Virus record (IMG/VR): IMGVR_UViG_3300027973_000195
Location: 1-26,353 of that record
DNA: 26,353 bases
Source of the DNA: a virus
Reading direction: 5' to 3' (one strand)
The notes under the pieces were generated by a model. It ran no database searches. It was not told the origin of the DNA and worked only from the letters and a program-made list of their open reading frames with translations. Positions 21,455 through 26,353 of this stretch are shown here, piece after piece. Positions within the stretch are counted from its first letter, which is position 1. Every line of letters starts with the position of its first letter. The position numbers and the translations under genes were made by a program.

Positions 21455-23703
21455 ATTTTTGAATAAGCGTTAAAGGTTGAAGAAATAATGCTGTCACCGG
21501 ACTTTGTAGATCTGATTCGGCTGGATGCGCTGATAATCTGTGGAATAATTAATAGGCCGAAGGCGTTCAAGGAAGCCGATGATACCCCATCAGCCAACCC
21601 GGAAGTGTTTACAATAGTGGCATACTGCGACAACGCAAACGCTACAGATGACCCACCAGAAGCCGCGGCTGTATTACAAATTGCTATGGCAAGTGCCTGG
21701 GATATTGTAGTGCCAGAAGCTGCGGCCAAAACATTTGCCCTGCCGATGACAGACAAAGATGTTGCAGATGTTCCAGAAGAAGCTCCTGATGTATTGATGG
21801 TTGTAATGCCAATATAAATGCTTGCCGTAGATGTACCTGATGCTGCGCCGGTGGTTGATGCTATTGACCTGGCAGCTGCAGATGCTGAGGATGTGCCGGA
21901 TGCAACAGCTGTAGTGTTGATGGTAGCCCTTACGGTAGCAGTGGCAGTAGATGTGCCGGAAGCAGATCCAGAGGTATCTGTGCCAGGCACTCTTTGGTAC
22001 TGCAGATGCCATTGAAGTTGTGTTAATCCACTGACCGGGTTGTACCATGTCCAATCATACACTGTTATGTCCACGTTGTGATACTCTCCTGGCATATCAT
22101 CGAGCACTGCCAAAGGACTGATGCCAAGAGCATTTAATCCATCTCTCCAACCAACAGACTGCTGGAAATCTGTAAGCCCTGTATCCAGCGTTCCATGGTT
22201 GAATAGGCATGGCATGTTTACAGCTTTAACCCTTGGAGCAGCCGTTGAGCTATATCCTAATGAAGTTGCTACCAGTGAGCAACTAGCCACGTCCTCCAGA
22301 TTACCTACTTCCCACCAGTTTACAACGCATGCGGCGCCATTGGAATACCCAGATAAATGCAGCTTTGTATGATCAAATGTGAAATTTGCTTTCACATAAT
22401 CAATCATGTTTTGTATGTAGTACCCTGAAATCGGTGTGCCAATGTACTGCGGGAAAATGCAAATAATGTTTTCCTGAAATGCAAGAGCGGTGTTCAATCT
22501 ATCATTGATCAACTTGGCAAATCCATGGGTGATAATCAAGTCAAGTTGCGATGAGCTTCCATCGCCTTGATCTCCTAAACCGTGCAAGCAAATCAACATG
22601 GGTGTTTCAGGACCAGCGCCTGCTGGTGTAAACATCCAATACCCGCCAATGTTTGTGGCCAATGGGCTGTTGGCATGCTTTACCCAGCTTGATCCACCAA
22701 GCGCCTGCGCCTGTGCTGAGGTGGTTGATTGACCAGCAGATGATCCACCTGTGTTGGCTGTGGCAATTGCCAAGGCCGATGCTGAAGAAGTACCAGCACT
22801 GGCGCCGGTTGTTGAACCACTCAGCACACCTATTGTACCACTACTTAAAACAACAGTAAATGTTCCATTTGCGGTAAACGTATGTATAGTGTATATACCC
22901 GATGTCGTCTTAGTACCACCTGTGGTTAACGAGGCATCTATTCCATCTGAACCGTCTGTTTTGTAGCGAATGATTACTATACCAGATGCACCACCTCCTG
23001 ATGTTTGGTTTCTGCTATGTCCTGCACAACCTCCACCACCTGAACCTGTATTTGCTAAACCAGATGTCGGAGCTGTTGGGACGTTATCTCCTCCATCACC
23101 ACCAATGCTTGAGCCACCTGTTCCTTTAGTGCCTGAATACGCTCCACCACCGCCACCAGCGGCATAGTATAGAGATGTTCCAGTTATAGAGCTTTGTGTT
23201 CCAGCACCACCATTACCACCATTTCCTTGGTTTGTTGCCGCCGCACCAACTTGAGACGCGCCGCCGCCACCGCCACCTGATCCGTTGCTTGTATTACCTT
23301 TACCTGCGCCTCCATTACTGCCTTGCGACGGTGTCGTTGCTGGAGTGTTGCCTAGCCCGCCAGCCCTGCCTACATTATCACCAGCACCACCACCACCAGA
23401 CCCACCGTTATTGCCTGCGGAACCAACGCCAGTCGAAGAGCGACCGCCGCCACCGCCACCAGTTGCTGTTATGGTGTCAAAGACTGAGTTATTGCCATTT
23501 GCCCCATTTGCAGACAAAGCTGTTCCAGCCACAGCAGCACCGACTGTAATGCTATAGTTTTGAGCGGTTACAGTATGACCAGTGGCAGTTCTTAGTCCAC
23601 CAGCTCCACCTCCAGCTGAGCCATAGGCGTCTCCTGCTCCCGAACCGCCTCCAGCACCTCCTCCAGCTACGACTAAGTATTCTACTATACCAAGATTTGC
23701 CAC
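21451..23703 (-). CDS. Glycine-rich tail fibre with embedded serine esterase domain
   Basis: 750 residues from a GTG at 23703 (no ATG is available in frame). Parts in order: a short start VEYLVVAGGGAGGG (7-20); a Gly-rich domain to about 245, of the type that tips tail fibres; a strand pair (YTIHTFTANGTFTVVL, 271-286); about two 20-residue units with SAGTSSASA and SAGQSTTSA cores; an alpha/beta-hydrolase domain at about 340-560; and seven more units with ASGTSSASA-like cores (575-715). The hydrolase has LICLHGLGD (370-378), the nucleophile GYSNG with Ser454, GTLD with Asp507 and EYHN with His542, a complete triad. It probably de-acetylates or depolymerises surface glycans at infection. The lone esterase at 23861-24601 is a relative. 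Confidence 0.8.
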   Translation of the reverse strand: MANLGIVEYLVVAGGGAGGGSGAGDAYGSAGGGAGGLRTATGHTVTAQNYSITVGAAVAGTALSANGANGNNSVFDTITATGGGGGGRSSTGVGSAGNNGGSGGGGAGDNVGRAGGLGNTPATTPSQGSNGGAGKGNTSNGSGGGGGGASQVGAAATNQGNGGNGGAGTQSSITGTSLYYAAGGGGGAYSGTKGTGGSSIGGDGGDNVPTAPTSGLANTGSGGGGCAGHSRNQTSGGGASGIVIIRYKTDGSDGIDASLTTGGTKTTSGIYTIHTFTANGTFTVVLSSGTIGVLSGSTTGASAGTSSASALAIATANTGGSSAGQSTTSAQAQALGGSSWVKHANSPLATNIGGYWMFTPAGAGPETPMLICLHGLGDQGDGSSSQLDLIITHGFAKLINDRLNTALAFQENIICIFPQYIGTPISGYYIQNMIDYVKANFTFDHTKLHLSGYSNGAACVVNWWEVGNLEDVASCSLVATSLGYSSTAAPRVKAVNMPCLFNHGTLDTGLTDFQQSVGWRDGLNALGISPLAVLDDMPGEYHNVDITVYDWTWYNPVSGLTQLQWHLQYQRVPGTDTSGSASGTSTATATVRATINTTAVASGTSSASAAARSIASTTGAASGTSTASIYIGITTINTSGASSGTSATSLSVIGRANVLAAASGTTISQALAIAICNTAAASGGSSVAFALSQYATIVNTSGLADGVSSASLNAFGLLIIPQIISASSRIRSTKSGDSIISSTFNAYSKI

Positions 23704-23732
23704 ATTTTTTATGCGTATTGTAAACCGCGCCT

Positions 23733-23767
23733 CAAATTCATCATGATTTCCCTGTATGGAAAGGACA
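23733..23767 (-). promoter_or_regulatory. Late-promoter-like element P5 (fibre unit)
   Basis: Minus-strand box TGTCCTTTC at 23767-23759, 23 nt, then TTG at 23735-23733; TGAATTTG there differs from TAnnTTTG by one base. Unlike the other four copies, the start codon (GTG at 23703) lies 29 nt further on, so this mRNA would have a short leader. The box directly follows the terminator at 23768-23794. Confidence 0.6.
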
Positions 23768-23794
23768 AAAAAGCCAGGCCTGAAAAGGCCCGGC
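23768..23794 (-). terminator. Rho-independent terminator after the lysis unit
   Basis: On the minus strand GCCGGGCC pairs with GGCCTGGC (8 bp, one G-U pair) around TTTTCA, followed by a six-T run whose last T is the first base of the late box. On the plus strand the G-U becomes an A-C mismatch, so it should act mainly on minus-strand transcripts. The 66 nt between it and the esterase stop hold no convincing gene. Confidence 0.85.
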
Positions 23795-23860
23795 CCAAAC
23801 CAACAGACTAACTACTAGGCAACAGCAGTAGCTTTATGGCCCGTTTTCACAGGAACTGTT

Positions 23861-24601
23861 TTATTGCTTGATCCAAGATTTATCCGAGTAAAGAATATAC
23901 TTTCCGCCAGGGAAGCTGAACTCAGCCTCTACAGTTTTAGGGGTTGCTTTGCTTTGAGCGAATAACCAATTCCATGCATTGATATCGTTATAAACTTTAT
24001 CCCAAATGTTATGCCTGCCGGTGGGATACAACACACGTTCTACCTTTGGATTGATGCCTAAATTGTTTAGGCCGTCCATCCAAGACTTTGAAGATGATGG
24101 ATCAACAACATCATCATCTTCCGCGTGGTAAAACCGGATCGGAATATTGTTATCGATGTATGGTTGTGAGTATCGGGTAGTGAACCACGATGCCGGGCAT
24201 ATTGGAAGCATTGCAGCAACCGATGAAATGCGGCCTTGCTCTGCCCAATCCATTATTGATCCACCTCCCATAGATAAGCCTGTCAGATATACCCTATTGC
24301 TATCAACCGGGTAATTCTTGATAGCCCAATCAATGATGTTTTGAATGGTACCACCGCCTGCCCAATCACGGTTTAGCTGCGGCATGAATACGATGCAATC
24401 AAATGGCATACCGCTTTGTTTAATCTTTAACGGGAGTGCGATGTCAGAATAAGCTTGTAAACTTTTCTTTGGGAACGTATCTCCCAAGCCGTGGAAGTAA
24501 ACCACTAATGGGAGCTTCTTTACCTTGTCCCAATCATTTGGGTAGTATTCCCAGAATCCGTTTACCCAGCTATGTACGAATGTTGTTTTAGACTGCATCA
24601 T
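23861..24601 (-). CDS. Serine esterase (alpha/beta hydrolase, PHB-depolymerase/feruloyl-esterase-like)
   Basis: 246 residues, no signal peptide, so cytoplasmic unless released by lysis or carried in the virion. Motifs: VVYFHGLGD at 33-41 (oxyanion region), the nucleophile GLSMG with Ser110, an acidic site in HAEDDDVVD (159-167), and TGRHN with His197, a full catalytic triad. It is related to the esterase domain inside the 750-residue fibre: both have HGLGD, a ..DY/W....N.....DS.... stretch before the nucleophile, and WxDGLNxLGIxP. The ATG overlaps the endolysin stop (ATGATG with TGA), so it is co-translated with the lysis genes. It might cut ester links in the cell envelope or glycans; the substrate is unknown. 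Confidence 0.8.
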   Translation of the reverse strand: MMQSKTTFVHSWVNGFWEYYPNDWDKVKKLPLVVYFHGLGDTFPKKSLQAYSDIALPLKIKQSGMPFDCIVFMPQLNRDWAGGGTIQNIIDWAIKNYPVDSNRVYLTGLSMGGGSIMDWAEQGRISSVAAMLPICPASWFTTRYSQPYIDNNIPIRFYHAEDDDVVDPSSSKSWMDGLNNLGINPKVERVLYPTGRHNIWDKVYNDINAWNWLFAQSKATPKTVEAEFSFPGGKYILYSDKSWIKQ

Positions 24602-25185
24602 TTGAAAATCGTTAAGTACTGTTGGTAAAGTTGTTGTCTGTGTGATAGCCCGTTCACGCCTCCGTTGATGATCCTGGTGATGCTAACGGTATCACCGACA
24701 TCTGCAAGCCTGTTGAGGTTGCGGCTTGTCCAGAACCAGATTGATGATTTCACGGCATGCTCAGGCTGGGAAACGATATCCGGGTTGATCACTGCCAAAG
24801 GAGAATAGGCTGCATAGTTTGACTTACCAGTGAGCTGGATGATGCCGCGCCCGCGATACTTCCACCCTTCCCCTGATGCTTCATTGCCATTGCCCATCCG
24901 GTTTGCATATACCAGGTTGGCAATCTTCTCCGGCTTCCGGGCATATTGGGCGGCATGGGCTTTGCCGGTACCAGGCATCCTGGAGAAGTACTTTGGGAAG
25001 GTATTGATCAGCCCATCTTCGGAATAGTTCAGGATTTCGGTTACCGCCGTAAAACCCATGGATTCATGATCACACTGCGCGAAGTAGGCAGCAAGCCTTA
25101 AGGGAGTATTGATCCCAGCCTTGGGAAGTTCAGTTTTCCAGTACGGTTTGAACCGGTCACCTTTTTTTACCAGATCCAGATTCAT
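24598..25185 (-). CDS. Endolysin, glycoside hydrolase family 19 (chitinase/lysozyme-like)
   Basis: 195 residues. It cuts the peptidoglycan sugar backbone at the end of infection. The GH19 pattern is clear: AAYFAQCDHESMGF with the catalytic Glu41, TEILNYSEDG with a second candidate Glu50, then NRMGNGN and GWKYRGRGIIQLTGKSNY (107-124), a hallmark of the family. No signal peptide or cell-wall binding domain is present, so it needs a holin. The small membrane peptide at 25157-25243 overlaps its first 29 nt and is the best holin candidate. The start ATG at 25185 has no Shine-Dalgarno; translation coupling from that peptide is likely. Confidence 0.9.
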   Translation of the reverse strand: MNLDLVKKGDRFKPYWKTELPKAGINTPLRLAAYFAQCDHESMGFTAVTEILNYSEDGLINTFPKYFSRMPGTGKAHAAQYARKPEKIANLVYANRMGNGNEASGEGWKYRGRGIIQLTGKSNYAAYSPLAVINPDIVSQPEHAVKSSIWFWTSRNLNRLADVGDTVSITRIINGGVNGLSHRQQLYQQYLTIFK

Positions 25186-25243
25186 CGGATAGGAATTTGA
25201 TGATGAAAAAAAGAGCAGCCAGAAGAATAATCACAAGCATCAT
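25157..25243 (-). CDS. 28-residue single-helix membrane peptide, candidate holin
   Basis: ATG at 25243 (a second ATG at 25240), TGA at 25157-25159. The product is MMLVIILLAALFFIIKF followed by LSDESGSGKKR: one hydrophobic helix of about 17 residues with a polar, basic C-tail. The start overlaps the stop of the 99-residue membrane gene (ATGATG with TGA) and the coding frame overlaps the endolysin start by 29 nt, a tightly packed arrangement. Position directly before the endolysin and the structure suit a small holin or pinholin. Family unknown; short length makes coding uncertain, but the packing at both ends supports it. Confidence 0.55.
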   Translation of the reverse strand: MMLVIILLAALFFIIKFLSDESGSGKKR

Positions 25244-25539
25244 TTCTTTAGGAATTTATAGGTGATACCAAAAACGAAATTCCAGACTGCACCCAGGATC
25301 AGCCACTGGATCACTGAATCAGCAACTGCCCATAGCAGCACCATCACCATCAATGATTTGGCAACATGCCAGCTGTCAAACTTCCACCCAAAGACCTTCT
25401 TCGCGTGCTTCCAGCTCTCCCGCTTGTACCAGAATTTCTGGTTCAGCTTTGATAGCCTGGAACTGAAGAAGTTCTCATTCTCCATGATGTCCATCAGGGC
25501 GTTGAGAATGGCAGCTGATATGATGTATATCCAGATCAT
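25240..25539 (-). CDS. Small membrane protein of the lysis unit
   Basis: 99 residues. An N-terminal hydrophobic helix (MIWIYIISAAILNALM, 1-16), a basic middle loop (KLNQKFWYKRESWKHAKKVFGWKF), then two hydrophobic stretches (SLMVMVLLWAVADSVIQWLILGAVWNFVFGI) that give two or three membrane passes. No family recognised. Place and topology suit a holin or antiholin, competing with the 28-residue peptide for that role. The ATG overlaps the stop of the upstream gene (ATGA). Confidence 0.6.
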   Translation of the reverse strand: MIWIYIISAAILNALMDIMENENFFSSRLSKLNQKFWYKRESWKHAKKVFGWKFDSWHVAKSLMVMVLLWAVADSVIQWLILGAVWNFVFGITYKFLKK

Positions 25540-25811
25540 CCCCTGTCAATGAATCCGATGACGTACAAAGCGATGGCGAGGAACAGCAGAATATACCGGC
25601 TGCCATTGCGCCTGATCACTCCATCCTGGTCAGACGGTGCACTCCAGGGCTTGGCGATATCACCCAGGCCATATGTTGCAGCTGTAAAGAGAAAAGCTGC
25701 GGGAATAGGTGTGATCCAGCTCCAGATCAGCGCCTCTCTACTGAAGTAAATGTGGAGTACCACAATTGCCAAGAAGAGCAATACCCTTCCAATGTTCTTA
25801 ACTGTATCCAT
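25536..25811 (-). CDS. Small membrane protein of the lysis unit
   Basis: 91 residues with three predicted membrane helices: VLLFLAIVVLHIYF near 10-23, WITPIPAAFLFTAATYG near 32-48, and ILLFLAIALYVIGFI near 74-88; a polar loop (DIAKPWSAPSDQDGVIRRNGSR) lies between the second and third. No family is recognised. It may be a holin-type or superinfection-exclusion protein; both are guesses from position and topology. It lies 18 nt after the spanin-like gene. Confidence 0.6.
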   Translation of the reverse strand: MDTVKNIGRVLLFLAIVVLHIYFSREALIWSWITPIPAAFLFTAATYGLGDIAKPWSAPSDQDGVIRRNGSRYILLFLAIALYVIGFIDRG

Positions 25812-25829
25812 AGTGTTGATTTTTACGTG

Positions 25830-26353
25830 TTACCATTCAATCTTTCGACCTCTCCGCTTGGCAAGTTTCTTCCAATTATCGATCTCTTCCTTCTGTTGAT
25901 CAATGCGCTCTTCCAGATTTTTGACCAGGGCTTTCAATGCATCGTTCTGGATCTTATACTCCCCGATCTGTGTGCTTTGGGCCGTCATCAGGCTGTCAGC
26001 TGCTTTGATCGTCTCCTTGGTTTGGAAAATAAACTCTTCGTATTCGGTAGCAAGAGAATCACATACCTCTATAATCCTACTGGTATCAGTTTGTAACCGG
26101 ATCGTCTTGTATTTGATTACCGTCTTTACTCCCCGGTCCTGTAAGCTGTCGTTAACCTTAGCTGTTGAATCGTACTCGTGAGCGTAATGGGTAATGATCT
26201 CGTCCAGCTTTTGGATCTCGATATCCTTTCTTTCGATTACGTCTTTCAGTGAGTCGATTACCTGCTGCGTATTGTCCTTAATCGGCTCATGTTTACAAGC
26301 TCTGATCGTCAATGCTATCACTAGAATCACCGCCGCCGCTGCGATTACTGCCC
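25830..26353 (-). CDS. Spanin-like coiled-coil membrane protein, 5' end outside the window
   Basis: At least 173 residues. The frame is open to the window edge; a GTG at 26330 is available but codons before it (AVIAAAA) continue the same hydrophobic helix, so the true start probably lies outside. After this helix comes RACKHEPIKDN, then long coiled coils (IDSLKDVIERKDIEIQKLDE, and LKALVKNLEERIDQQKEEIDN) to the basic end KKLAKRRGRKIEW. One N-terminal membrane anchor plus a periplasmic coiled coil, at the head of a lysis block, is the plan of an inner-membrane spanin (Rz). The Cys after the helix could also mark a weak lipobox, but its context is poor. Confidence 0.6.
   Translation of the reverse strand, partial: AVIAAAAVILVIALTIRACKHEPIKDNTQQVIDSLKDVIERKDIEIQKLDEIITHYAHEYDSTAKVNDSLQDRGVKTVIKYKTIRLQTDTSRIIEVCDSLATEYEEFIFQTKETIKAADSLMTAQSTQIGEYKIQNDALKALVKNLEERIDQQKEEIDNWKKLAKRRGRKIEW

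Noticed and set aside
22970-23557. Long plus-strand frames rich in Pro, Ala and His opposite the fibre gene
   Set aside because: These are the antisense of Gly-rich codons; the composition follows from the GGN repeats on the minus strand, and no promoter or ribosome site supports them.
23061-23560. Possible CRISPR-like or tandem DNA repeats in the GGN-rich fibre region
   Set aside because: The repetition comes from Gly codons; there are no regular repeat-spacer units.
23810-23870. A second reading frame past the esterase end that would read INLGSSNKTVPVKTGHKATAVA before a TAG
   Set aside because: It looks protein-like and could mark a frameshifted C-terminus, but it has no good start codon and the esterase frame is intact with a normal stop. 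Without homologs this cannot be decided, so it is not listed as a gene or frameshift.
1-26353. Integrase, attachment sites, tRNA genes, insertion sequences
   Set aside because: I looked on both strands and saw none; the window gives no direct evidence for a prophage state.

Overview
The window is a piece of a tailed double-stranded DNA phage or prophage, most likely a long-tailed (siphovirus-like) phage of a Bacteroidota host. It holds a large terminase, portal, S49-type prohead protease with scaffold, major capsid protein, tail-tube candidate, an 889-residue tape measure, tail-tip proteins, a glycine-rich fibre and a lysis cassette. No integrase, attachment site or tRNA is visible, so lytic and temperate lifestyles cannot be told apart. 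Three things point to Bacteroidota. The early promoter matches the TTTG / TAnnTTTG consensus of that phylum. Several protein types (the portal, the two-lobed protein after it, the glycine-rich fibre) resemble those of Bacteroidota phages. Shine-Dalgarno sites are weak or missing at many genes.

Layout, given in the direction of minus-strand transcription (right to left). At 26353-23861 lies the lysis unit: a spanin-like coiled-coil protein cut by the window end, two small membrane proteins, a 28-residue one-helix membrane peptide, a GH19 endolysin and a serine esterase. At 23703-20733 lies the fibre unit, whose 750-residue fibre carries a second copy of the esterase fold between repeats. At 20688-17068 lie protease/scaffold, major capsid, a small protein, the tail-tube candidate and two small genes before the tape measure. 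At 16999-13947 lie a tail-completion candidate and the tape measure. At 13897-6747 lie a small basic protein, the portal, a connector-like protein, two unknowns and two tail-tip proteins. At 2825-76 lie an unknown gene and the small and large terminase genes.

Between the tail-tip block and the terminase block sits one plus-strand operon (2978-6714): two small unknown proteins, a SNF2-like helicase, a ParB/Srx-fold protein, a PAPS-reductase-like PP-loop protein (the last two form an IbrB/IbrA-like pair) and a Cro/CI-type HTH protein. It starts from a host-type promoter with a perfect inverted repeat between its two boxes. It ends tail-to-tail with the late genes in a shared inverted repeat.

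The most notable unexplained signal is a nine-base box, TGTCCTTTC on the minus strand. It occurs five times, each time at the head of one of the late units, and is followed 23-24 nt later by TTG (TTC once). In four of five cases the start codon comes 4-6 nt after that, with no Shine-Dalgarno. I read this as a phage late promoter that probably makes leaderless or nearly leaderless mRNAs. Two copies directly abut rho-independent terminators, so the late region is built of terminator-promoter cassettes.
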